From NCBI GenBank assembly GCA_034112085.1, contig JAWUWD010000145.1, forward strand, positions 1 through 42,128: a stretch of 42,128 nucleotides of DNA, given 5' to 3'. Numbering within the stretch: the stretch's first letter is position 1; each line of letters begins with the position of its first letter. Origin of the DNA: JAWUWD01 sp034112085 (GTDB taxonomy: Bacteria > Bacteroidota > Bacteroidia > Cytophagales > Cyclobacteriaceae). Both the position numbers and the translations under genes were made by a program. This document shows, piece after piece, positions 8,565-15,842 of the stretch. Below the pieces are notes generated by a model that searched no databases, was not told the origin of the DNA, and was given only the letters and a program-made list of their open reading frames with translations.

Positions 8565-9335
8565 ATGACAGATATAACACAACAAGGTACAATTACTACA
8601 GATGTAACCAACGGAATTGGGTCCATAGAATTCTTCCATCCAATGAGCAATTCTCTTCCTGGTAAATTATTAGGAGAATTAGCTGATACAATCACATCAA
8701 TGGGAAGTGATGATGACGTCAAAGTAATCATTTTAAGATCTGCTGGAGAACGTGCTTTCTGTGCTGGAGCATCATTCGATGAATTGATCTCTATCAAAGA
8801 TCTAGCAACAGGACAGAAATTCTTTTCTGGCTTTGCCAATGTAATCAATGCGGCTAGGAAATGTCCTAAGTTGATTATCGGCCGAGTGCAAGGTAAAGCT
8901 GTTGGTGGTGGGGTAGGTATGGCAAGTGCGGTAGATTATTGCTTCGCAACAGAACATGCTTCTATCAAACTGAGTGAACTTGCTGTAGGTATTGGGCCAT
9001 TCGTAGTTGGTCCGGCAGTGGAGCGTAAGATCGGAACATCGGCCATGAGTCAACTTGCCATAGATGCGACTGAATGGCAAACGGCTCAATGGGCGAAAAA
9101 CAAAGGACTCTATGCGGAGATCTTCGAGAACGACATCCTTATGGATGATGCGATCGATACCCTCGCCACTAAACTGGCTAACTCAAACCCAGAAGCTATG
9201 AGTATGCTCAAAAAAATCTTCTGGCAAGGAACTGAGCACTGGGATGAACTATTGGCTGAACGTGCTGGAATGAGTGGTAAGCTCGTGCTTTCTGACTTTA
9301 CCGTCAATGCGATTAATAAGTTTAAGAAGAAGTAG
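8565..9335 (+). CDS. Enoyl-CoA hydratase/isomerase family protein (Paa-linked)
   Basis: Crotonase-fold enzyme of 256 residues, probably acting on CoA intermediates downstream of PaaZ. The oxyanion-hole segments AFCAGASFDEL and GKAVGGGVGMA are present. Of the two catalytic glutamates of hydratases, the second is kept (E138 in LSELAVGIG) but the first is replaced by G118 (GGGVGMA where hydratases have GGGCELA). This may mean an isomerase or another crotonase chemistry rather than hydration. It starts four bases after paaZ, which argues for a paaF- or paaG-like role. I leave the symbol empty because the residue pattern does not decide between them. Confidence 0.85.
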   Translation: MTDITQQGTITTDVTNGIGSIEFFHPMSNSLPGKLLGELADTITSMGSDDDVKVIILRSAGERAFCAGASFDELISIKDLATGQKFFSGFANVINAARKCPKLIIGRVQGKAVGGGVGMASAVDYCFATEHASIKLSELAVGIGPFVVGPAVERKIGTSAMSQLAIDATEWQTAQWAKNKGLYAEIFENDILMDDAIDTLATKLANSNPEAMSMLKKIFWQGTEHWDELLAERAGMSGKLVLSDFTVNAINKFKKK

Positions 9336-9384
9336 AAGGTCAGTTATCCAGTTGTTCCAACTAAGACTTAATTAAAAGGTAATA

Positions 9385-10128
9385 ATGACCAGAACAATTA
9401 TAGAAGGGATCCTACACCTATTGATGGTATCTCCTATCCTTATTCTTACCATGAATAGTCGGAATAAAGAAACCGCTAAAATATTGGTAGCTTTTGTATT
9501 GTTCTTCCTCATAAATCATAGCCTTTTATACATGCCATTAGAACATGTAGAAATTCAGTTTACTTTTTGGAAGACAAATTGGAACTGGTCTGGTAAAATT
9601 TATGCAATTTTTGGTTCTGTAGCATTTTTAATACTCTACAGAAAATTTACTCTGAAAGACTATTTCTTAACTATTAAACAAAATGGAAATTTCTTAAAAA
9701 TAGGTTTTTTAACTATTGTTTCAATTCTTGCCATACAAGTTATTTTATCGCTTATCTCAAACATTAATAAAAACTGGGATTTAGAAACATTATTATTTCA
9801 GTTTACTCTGCCTGGAATTGATGAAGAAATCGCCTACAGAGGAATAATGCTTGGGTTATTAACAAAATCTTTGTCAAACGATATTAAATTTTTCGGGAAA
9901 ACAACCATTAATGTATCGATCTTGACAACTGCTATGCTCTTTGGATTTGCACATTCATTTCATCTGGATAAATCTTTGGATGTCATCTTTAAAATAACTC
10001 CATTTATTCAATCTACTATATATGGAATCATTTGGGGCTGGTTAACGGTAAAAAGTGGCAGCATTTTATCAGCCTTAATATCTCATAATTTGGGAAATGG
10101 CTTATCCAATATGGTGTTAATGAAATAA
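9385..10128 (+). CDS. CPBP family intramembrane metalloprotease
   Basis: The 247-residue protein is mostly hydrophobic, with about seven membrane segments. The family's three motifs are visible: EExxxR as E147, E148 and R152 (GIDEEIAYRG), FxxxH as F186 and H190 (FGFAH), and HxxxN as H234 and N238 (SHNLGN). Such CAAX-protease/bacteriocin-processing (Abi) proteins cleave substrates in the membrane; in most bacteria the substrate is unknown. The gene is visibly AT-richer than the neighbouring paa genes, which may reflect membrane codons or separate acquisition. It lies 49 bases after the crotonase gene and has its own terminator. Confidence 0.88.
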   Translation: MTRTIIEGILHLLMVSPILILTMNSRNKETAKILVAFVLFFLINHSLLYMPLEHVEIQFTFWKTNWNWSGKIYAIFGSVAFLILYRKFTLKDYFLTIKQNGNFLKIGFLTIVSILAIQVILSLISNINKNWDLETLLFQFTLPGIDEEIAYRGIMLGLLTKSLSNDIKFFGKTTINVSILTTAMLFGFAHSFHLDKSLDVIFKITPFIQSTIYGIIWGWLTVKSGSILSALISHNLGNGLSNMVLMK

Positions 10129-10181
10129 ATATTTTTTAATGATTTTTATCTCTTCTATTCTAGTTTTAGAATTTTCTACGG

Positions 10182-10229
10182 CTAGAACAGGAAGTAAACA
10201 TGCCGCACTTCTTATTCTAGTCTTTTTTT
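10182..10229 (+). terminator. Terminator after CPBP protease gene
   Basis: A 14-position stem (10182-10195 with 10207-10220, 12 matches) is followed by a run of seven T. Confidence 0.75.
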
Positions 10230-10307
10230 ATTGGGATACATTTCAATAAGCTTTACTTGACTTAAGCTCGGTGAAAGCGATGTGCGGTGAGACAGGTATG
10301 TAAAAAG

Positions 10308-10967
10308 TTAATGTCCCTTCTTCAACAGCTCAGGAAATTTCTTCTGGAATTTTTTTAATCTAGGGACAGATACATTGCGAACATATCCGTTGTCAGGATT
10401 GAGTCTTTCGTAGTCTTGGTGATAATCCTCTGCCTTCCAGAATTTCTCTAGTGATACAATCTCTGTCGCTATAGGTGAGTCATAATCACCAGAATCTGCT
10501 AGTTTAGCTTTAAAATCTTCTGCTATCTTCTTCTCAGATTCATTCTGATAGAAGATCATTGATCTATATTGTGTGCCATAATCAGGATGTTGCCCATTGA
10601 CAGTTGTTGGATCGTGAGACCCATAGAATACTTTCACTAATGTCTCAAAGGACACTACAGATGCATCGTAGTACACCTCTACTGTTTCACTGTGTCCAGT
10701 AAGCCCTGTTCCTATTTGTCTGTATGTAGGATTTAATTTATCTCCACCAGCATATCCTGAAACCGCTTCTTCCACTCCTGTTACACTTTCGAATATTGCC
10801 TCTACACACCAAAAACAGCCACTTGCGAAATATGCCTTGCTGAGCTTGTCAAGCTGAGCTTGATCCAATTTATCAACTTCTTGAACCTGTTGGTTTCCTA
10901 CGCTGCACATAGAAAAGAGCAGGCTAGTTATTACTACTGATAATGTCATTGTCTTATTCATTTTCAT
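10308..10967 (-). CDS. msrA: Peptide methionine sulfoxide reductase MsrA, predicted lipoprotein
   Basis: Reduces the S-form of methionine sulfoxide in proteins. The 219 residues contain the GCFWC active site (C51 nucleophile, C54), followed by the conserved GVEEAVSGYAGG, GHSETVEVYYD and QYRSMIF blocks. The N-terminus has a signal sequence ending in a lipobox-like LLFSMC with C21, so the enzyme is probably anchored in the envelope, where it would repair exported proteins. No MsrB domain is fused. The gene is transcribed divergently from the serine hydrolase. Confidence 0.94.
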   Translation of the reverse strand: MKMNKTMTLSVVITSLLFSMCSVGNQQVQEVDKLDQAQLDKLSKAYFASGCFWCVEAIFESVTGVEEAVSGYAGGDKLNPTYRQIGTGLTGHSETVEVYYDASVVSFETLVKVFYGSHDPTTVNGQHPDYGTQYRSMIFYQNESEKKIAEDFKAKLADSGDYDSPIATEIVSLEKFWKAEDYHQDYERLNPDNGYVRNVSVPRLKKFQKKFPELLKKGH

Positions 10968-11027
10968 TATTTACTTAACAAGTCATATAACGCCAATTCA
11001 CGAATATGAGTTATGCAATCTTCACGA

Positions 11028-11035
11028 CAAAAGTA
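11028..11035 (-). promoter_or_regulatory. Candidate -7 box for msrA
   Basis: On the minus strand this reads TACTTTTG, a TAnnTTTG match about 60 bases before the msrA ATG. No clear -33 box is seen. Confidence 0.45.
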
Positions 11036-11119
11036 ATGTTTTCATATCTCTTTAGTTGTCCTGTCTGGATCTTTAACACAATAACCAATTGAAGCTCATA
11101 ATGAAACGTTTATCAGCAG

Positions 11120-11138
11120 TTCCCGTAAATTACGGGAA
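11120..11138. promoter_or_regulatory. Perfect 19-bp palindrome between divergent genes
   Basis: TTCCCGTAA-A-TTACGGGAA has 9-bp arms and one central base. It lies about midway between msrA and the serine hydrolase and has no T tract. It may be an operator for one or both genes. Confidence 0.5.
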
Positions 11139-11223
11139 GAAAAATTAAGTATAACTTCATCACCCTATCACACGATATTTCGTTCATTAACAGACCCTTA
11201 GCTATGATGATCAGAATATTCAC

Positions 11224-11231
11224 TATCTTTG
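11224..11231 (+). promoter_or_regulatory. Candidate -7 box directly before the serine hydrolase start
   Basis: TATCTTTG matches TAnnTTTG exactly and ends seven bases before the TTG start codon at 11239. Transcription would begin almost at the start codon, so the mRNA may be leaderless. Confidence 0.5.
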
Positions 11232-11238
11232 TAACCAT

Positions 11239-12498
11239 TTGAAACTCAAGAAACGATACATATTTACAGGGATAATACTAATATTGGCGCCCGCGCTGTT
11301 CATTCAGTCCTCTAGAGAAGTTGAACGACCGGAAGCTAAAGTAATCGAGATTGAAGCTCCGATTAATCCTCATTTGCAAGAATTTCTCTCCGAATACGAT
11401 AGCCTGATACAGACTATCGTACATAAAACTCCCGGAGCGGCAATTGTGATAGTCAAAGGTGATTCGATCATATTCTCTAAGGGATATGGCATCAAGTCAA
11501 TCAATGATGGCGACTCTGTGGATATCAATACTGTTTTTCGCATTGGATCTGTATCCAAAGGATTTGCCTCTGTACTTACCGGAACTTTGGCTCAAAAAAA
11601 TCTTCTAAGTTATGACGACAAAGTCGTGGAGCACTACCCTACTTTCAAACTAAAAACTGCTGAGCATACCCAAACACTGAATATCAAACATATTCTTTCT
11701 CAATCTACTGGACTTCCTTATCAAGCTTACACCACTATGATTGAAGATGGAGCTTCTTTGGATGCAATGATCAAAGAACTAGGAACCCTAGATTTGATCG
11801 GAGATCCAGGACAATACTATAGCTATCAGAATGTTGGGTATAGTTTGATCGAAAAAGTACTTGAAGAGCGTACCAATAGTACTTACGAAGAATTATTACA
11901 AAGAGAATTATTCACTCCGCTTAATATGAGTAGTGCTTCCTCGGATTTCTTGGGCATTACCACTGCTGAGAATCATGCGCTTCCCCACACAAGTGGCAAA
12001 TCAGGATGGTTTGAAAGAAGAATTTCTACTAACTATTACAATACAAAAGCTGCAGGAGGTGTCAATGCCAGTGTCACAGACATGGGACAATGGCTCAAAG
12101 CATTATTAGGTCATAGACAGGACGTGTTGCAACAATCAACCCTAGACAGTTTGTTCACTCCACAAATAAGAACTTATGTACGTAATAAGTACTTTTCGAG
12201 GTGGCCTAAAGCGAAGAAAGTATATTATGGAATGGGATGGCGAATAGTGGAAAATGGTGGCGAAAAGGTAGTTTGTCATGGCGGTTACGTCAATGGATTC
12301 TCCAGTAAAATTGCCATGATACCGTCAGAAGATATCGGTATATGTGTGCTCACCAATTCTTCGAATCGATTCATTGGTCATTCAGTCCCTGAGTTTCTCA
12401 AAGCGTATGATCAATATCGAGATGCGATCAATGATTGGGAGAGTCAGCAAGAAGTCACAGTAGTTCCAGCTCAGGCGGGAATCTTGATGGGTTTATAA
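11239..12498 (+). CDS. Serine hydrolase, beta-lactamase (class C / AmpC-like) family
   Basis: Penicillin-binding-protein-like serine hydrolase of 419 residues with an N-terminal membrane anchor or signal (about residues 7-23). The three catalytic motifs are SVSK (S104, K107), YQN (Y196, N198) and HGG (H347 to G349). Family members include esterases, peptidases and beta-lactamases, so the substrate cannot be named. The start is a TTG: no ATG occurs in frame near the hydrophobic N-terminus, and an upstream ATG at 11204 opens only a 12-codon frame whose TGA overlaps the TTG. The C-terminal 30 residues after the core domain have no recognisable motif. Confidence 0.85.
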   Translation: MKLKKRYIFTGIILILAPALFIQSSREVERPEAKVIEIEAPINPHLQEFLSEYDSLIQTIVHKTPGAAIVIVKGDSIIFSKGYGIKSINDGDSVDINTVFRIGSVSKGFASVLTGTLAQKNLLSYDDKVVEHYPTFKLKTAEHTQTLNIKHILSQSTGLPYQAYTTMIEDGASLDAMIKELGTLDLIGDPGQYYSYQNVGYSLIEKVLEERTNSTYEELLQRELFTPLNMSSASSDFLGITTAENHALPHTSGKSGWFERRISTNYYNTKAAGGVNASVTDMGQWLKALLGHRQDVLQQSTLDSLFTPQIRTYVRNKYFSRWPKAKKVYYGMGWRIVENGGEKVVCHGGYVNGFSSKIAMIPSEDIGICVLTNSSNRFIGHSVPEFLKAYDQYRDAINDWESQQEVTVVPAQAGILMGL

Positions 12499-12581
12499 CT
12501 CAGCTTTCTGCATTCGCAGAAATAATCCTAGAAATTCAGACAGCATTCTAAAATAAGTCATCCCGTAGGGATATTTACCAA

Positions 12582-12851
12582 TCAAAGAGACCCATCAATA
12601 CTACTCTCTACAATTTGATTTACATGTTCTGGATTGATTCTAACCATCCAATGATTGTTAACAACAGCCACTGGTCCTTCTTTACATCGGCTCGTACAAG
12701 CGCATTCAAAGATTTTTGTTGACTTCGATAGCCCCTGTTTTTTAACACTCTGCTCAAATGCCTTTTCTACATCCTTTGCTCCTGCCTTTTTGCAGTCTTT
12801 ACCTTTACAGACAAATATGAAGTATCGATATTTTTCGTGCTTTTTAGACAT
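12582..12851 (-). CDS. Small thioredoxin-like [2Fe-2S] ferredoxin-type protein
   Basis: The 89-residue protein resembles the thioredoxin-like [2Fe-2S] domain found in NuoE and in small (2Fe-2S) ferredoxins. Cysteines are C15 and C20 (VCKGKDC), then C50, C52 and C56 in ECACTSRCKEGPVAVV, where CTSRC followed by a GPVAVV strand is the usual second ligand pair. It probably carries or senses electrons in the cytoplasm. Its ATG directly follows the TAA of the DUF819 gene with no spacer, so translation is likely coupled to the membrane protein, and the two may work together. The partner and reaction are unknown. Confidence 0.8.
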   Translation of the reverse strand: MSKKHEKYRYFIFVCKGKDCKKAGAKDVEKAFEQSVKKQGLSKSTKIFECACTSRCKEGPVAVVNNHWMVRINPEHVNQIVESSIDGSL

Positions 12852-14132
12852 TTATCCTTGCGAAGCGGCCTGCATCAAAATTCCACAGAGCCATGCACCA
12901 TAAGTCCCAAATATATAACCCAAAACAGCCAATAACACACCTACTGGTGCGAGTGATGGATGGAATGCCGCTGCCACTACTGGTGCTGAAGCAGCCCCAC
13001 CAATATTGGCTTTGCTACCAACAGCCACAAAGAAATATGGTGCCCTAATCAATTTAGCGATTAAAAATAATAAGCCAACATGAATAGCCATCCATATCCC
13101 GCCTACCATAAACAAACCAGGATTACTTGCTATCGCCATGATGTCCATTTTCATACCAATGGTAGCTACCAATATAAAAATGAAAATAGAACCTATTTTT
13201 GAAGCTCCCGCTCCTTCAAGTTCCTTTGCTCTGGTAAATGATAATCCTACCCCAAGTCCTGTAGCTAATACTATTAACCAAAAGAATTTTGAATCAAGGC
13301 TGTATTTATTAAGATAAGGCGCATGCTCCTTGACGAATGGTGCAATAATATCAGCACCAAAATGCGATATCCCTACTACACCAAAACAAACCCCCAATAT
13401 CAACATTATATCCGCTGTAGAAGGAATTTTAGCAATACTCAAACTATAATCCTCCATCTTCTTTTGAAGTGTTTTGATAGAAGAAGCATCCGCCTTGAAG
13501 TATTTATCAATATCAGCTGACTTCCCTACTCCGATCAATAAAAAGAACATCCAGATCTCAGCCACGATCACATCTACTGTGATCATCACAGAATACAATG
13601 GATCAGATGGTTTGAATATTTCATACATAGCAGCCTGATTGGCACCTCCACCGATCCAGCTACCCGCAACAGTCGTCATTCCTCTCCAAACAGCATCTGG
13701 CCCCATACCACCTATGATATCAGGAGCAAATGTAGAAGTGATCAAAATAGCCAAAGGGCCACCAATAATTACTCCAAAAGTTGCAGTAAAGAACATAATC
13801 AATGCTTTCGGTCCTAGCTTGAAAATCTCTTTCAGATCTACACTGATGGTTAGTAAAACTAATGAAGCTGGAAGTAAGTATCTAGAAGCCACAAAGTAGA
13901 GCTGAGAGTCTTCGCCATTAATTAATCCAAATGTATTGAGCAAAGAGGGAAGGAAGTAACACAGTAAGATCATTGGTAAGAACTTGTAAAATTTCTTCCA
14001 GCCTGGATGATCACTCGATGATGTTTTGAATATAAACGCAAGCATCAGCATCAATATACCAAATATTACTGCGTCATTATTGATCAATGCTTCGTGAGTA
14101 GATTCTTCCATAGGTCTTATTAAAGGAATCAA
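12852..14132 (-). CDS. DUF819 family integral membrane protein (YjcL-like)
   Basis: A polytopic inner-membrane protein of 426 residues with about 11-12 hydrophobic segments. Blocks such as GPLAILITSTFAPDIIGG and GSWIGGGANQAAMYEIF, and the Gly/Ala-rich C-terminal segment around NIGGAASAPVVAAAF, match the DUF819 family, a putative transporter group of unknown substrate. A cytoplasmic loop of about 50 charged residues (around IDKYFKADASSIKTLQKK) interrupts the membrane core. The next gene downstream, for a [2Fe-2S] protein, starts at the base after its stop codon. The gene is divergent from the ECF sigma gene. Confidence 0.87.
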   Translation of the reverse strand: MIPLIRPMEESTHEALINNDAVIFGILMLMLAFIFKTSSSDHPGWKKFYKFLPMILLCYFLPSLLNTFGLINGEDSQLYFVASRYLLPASLVLLTISVDLKEIFKLGPKALIMFFTATFGVIIGGPLAILITSTFAPDIIGGMGPDAVWRGMTTVAGSWIGGGANQAAMYEIFKPSDPLYSVMITVDVIVAEIWMFFLLIGVGKSADIDKYFKADASSIKTLQKKMEDYSLSIAKIPSTADIMLILGVCFGVVGISHFGADIIAPFVKEHAPYLNKYSLDSKFFWLIVLATGLGVGLSFTRAKELEGAGASKIGSIFIFILVATIGMKMDIMAIASNPGLFMVGGIWMAIHVGLLFLIAKLIRAPYFFVAVGSKANIGGAASAPVVAAAFHPSLAPVGVLLAVLGYIFGTYGAWLCGILMQAASQG

Positions 14133-14273
14133 AAATATGGGATTATCTCGGATAAAAAAATTGAAATATTTTACCCTGTCTAAAACTTTTTGAATGACCT
14201 CGACATCTTATCATCAAACGTAAGTCAATTGATACAAAGTAATCAACAACTAACCACAAAAAGCGTAATTTAG

Positions 14274-14909
14274 ATGCAAGCCGATACTCTACTTGATATA
14301 GCTATGATGCATGCTGACTCGCTGATTGTCAATGCCCAGAAAGGGGATGAAAAAGCACTGAACCAATTGGTTGGTTTATGGTACAAGCGCATATATAACT
14401 ATGTATTGAAGTATTGCTGTGATCAGGACTTAGCTACCGAAATCTCGCAGAAGACTTTCATAGCCATGTTCAGGAACGTCAGCAAACTAAATGACGTAAA
14501 CCGATTCAAGCCTTGGCTGTACCGCATAGCAACCAACTTCTGTCATGAAGAGGAACGAAAAAAGAAGCGTAACAAGTTAGTATCTCTGACGGTTACTCGA
14601 AAAGATGATGATCTGCCAGAGACTATTGATGTTGGTGAAGCTGAGGGAAACTACTTCAATCCAGAAAGAAGTTACCAACAGCTAGAGTTAGAAGAAGCAT
14701 TAATATCGGCACTGGGAGAAATGAAAGAGGATCAAAGAAGTGTGGTCATCATGAAAGAATATGAAGGACTAAAATTTAAAGAAATAGCAGAAGCACTAGA
14801 CATCTCTGAAAACACCGCCAAAACCAGACTTTATACAGGATTGAGGCATTTGAAAGAGATATTGAAAAGAAATAACATCACAAAAGAAACTGTGTATTAT
14901 GAGTTATAA
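14274..14909 (+). CDS. ECF-family RNA polymerase sigma factor
   Basis: The 211-residue protein has a sigma-70 region 2 (about residues 25-95, with DLATEISQKTFIAMFRNV and FKPWLYRIATNFC) and a region 4 helix-turn-helix (about 145-200, with EMKEDQRSVVIMKEYEGL and FKEIAEALDISENTAKTRL). The region between them carries a charged linker. Its last codons overlap the start of the next gene by 11 bases, the usual arrangement of an ECF sigma with its anti-sigma. The target promoters, probably including its own, cannot be read from the window; the 141-base upstream gap has no TAnnTTTG box that I trust. Confidence 0.93.
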   Translation: MQADTLLDIAMMHADSLIVNAQKGDEKALNQLVGLWYKRIYNYVLKYCCDQDLATEISQKTFIAMFRNVSKLNDVNRFKPWLYRIATNFCHEEERKKKRNKLVSLTVTRKDDDLPETIDVGEAEGNYFNPERSYQQLELEEALISALGEMKEDQRSVVIMKEYEGLKFKEIAEALDISENTAKTRLYTGLRHLKEILKRNNITKETVYYEL

Positions 14910-15744
14910 ACCAGATGAATCAATATTGGCAGCATACCTCTACGGAGAGCTTTCAAAAGATGAGCAGGCTAAAGTAGCCATATACTTGACTGAACACCCT
15001 GATGCCAAAAGAGAGCTCGATGAAATAAAATCGATGCAAAAATTAATGGGAAAGCTCAAAGATAAAGAGGTTACTGAACCTTCTTTTGTCTTTGAAAATC
15101 CTTTGGTGGTAGTAGTCTCTAAGCATCAATTTCTAAGTAGAATCATGAAACTTACCATAGGAATGGCCGCAAGTATTGCGTTGCTCCTTTTGGTAGGATA
15201 CTTTACGGAGCTTCACGTTTCTTTTGAGAATCAAACCATGAAACTAAGCTTTGGGGACACTAAAAACATCTCCCCTACTGATACTTCTAATGTAACTGAG
15301 GACAATATAAAAGCATGGATGCAAGAATCACTTGCTGTGAATAATCAAAGTATTCTTTCTAAGATAAATGATGTGGAAACGAGTTTAGTCGATAAAGTGA
15401 ATACCCAAAACTCAGCTCACTCGGTACAGTTGAAATCTATGAATACTTCAAATAATATTGATCAAACAATTATTGATCAATATGTCAGTCAGCTCAAAGA
15501 GGAAAATAAGGAAATCATCCTTCGTCTAGTAGACGTCTCTGAACGCAATCAGCAACAATACATGACTGCAATGATGACTGACTTTTCAAACTATCTTGAT
15601 CAACAAAGAACCAACGATCTAGAAGTTATTCAGACGAGTTTCAATAATCTAAAGGACAATACTGAAATCAATCAAATCGAGACCAACGAACTATTGGCAA
15701 GTATCATATCCACAGTGAATGATGATACTTCTGGTCAATTTTAA
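14899..15744 (+). CDS. Single-pass membrane anti-sigma-factor-like protein
   Basis: The 281 residues divide into a cytoplasmic N-terminal part (about 1-80), which resembles the helical anti-sigma domain (SILAAYLYGELSKDEQAKVAIYL), one membrane segment (about 83-102, GMAASIALLLLVGYF), and a 175-residue outside part rich in Gln, Asn, Ser and charged residues, probably coiled coil. I see no HxxxCxxC zinc motif. The overlap with the sigma gene supports a role in holding it inactive at the membrane. The long polar sensor region has no domain I recognise. Confidence 0.75.
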   Translation: MSYKPDESILAAYLYGELSKDEQAKVAIYLTEHPDAKRELDEIKSMQKLMGKLKDKEVTEPSFVFENPLVVVVSKHQFLSRIMKLTIGMAASIALLLLVGYFTELHVSFENQTMKLSFGDTKNISPTDTSNVTEDNIKAWMQESLAVNNQSILSKINDVETSLVDKVNTQNSAHSVQLKSMNTSNNIDQTIIDQYVSQLKEENKEIILRLVDVSERNQQQYMTAMMTDFSNYLDQQRTNDLEVIQTSFNNLKDNTEINQIETNELLASIISTVNDDTSGQF

Positions 15745-15842
15745 TAGCGAACAAAAATTTAACTCAAAAATAAATAACAACCGACAAGCGCTTGGTAGGA
15801 AATACTCAGCCTGACCAACGAAGTGTCACAAAATTAAGAACA

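Noticed and set aside
12551..12573. Small palindrome ATCCC-GTA-GGGAT between convergent genes
   Set aside because: Only five paired bases and no T run; too weak to call a terminator.
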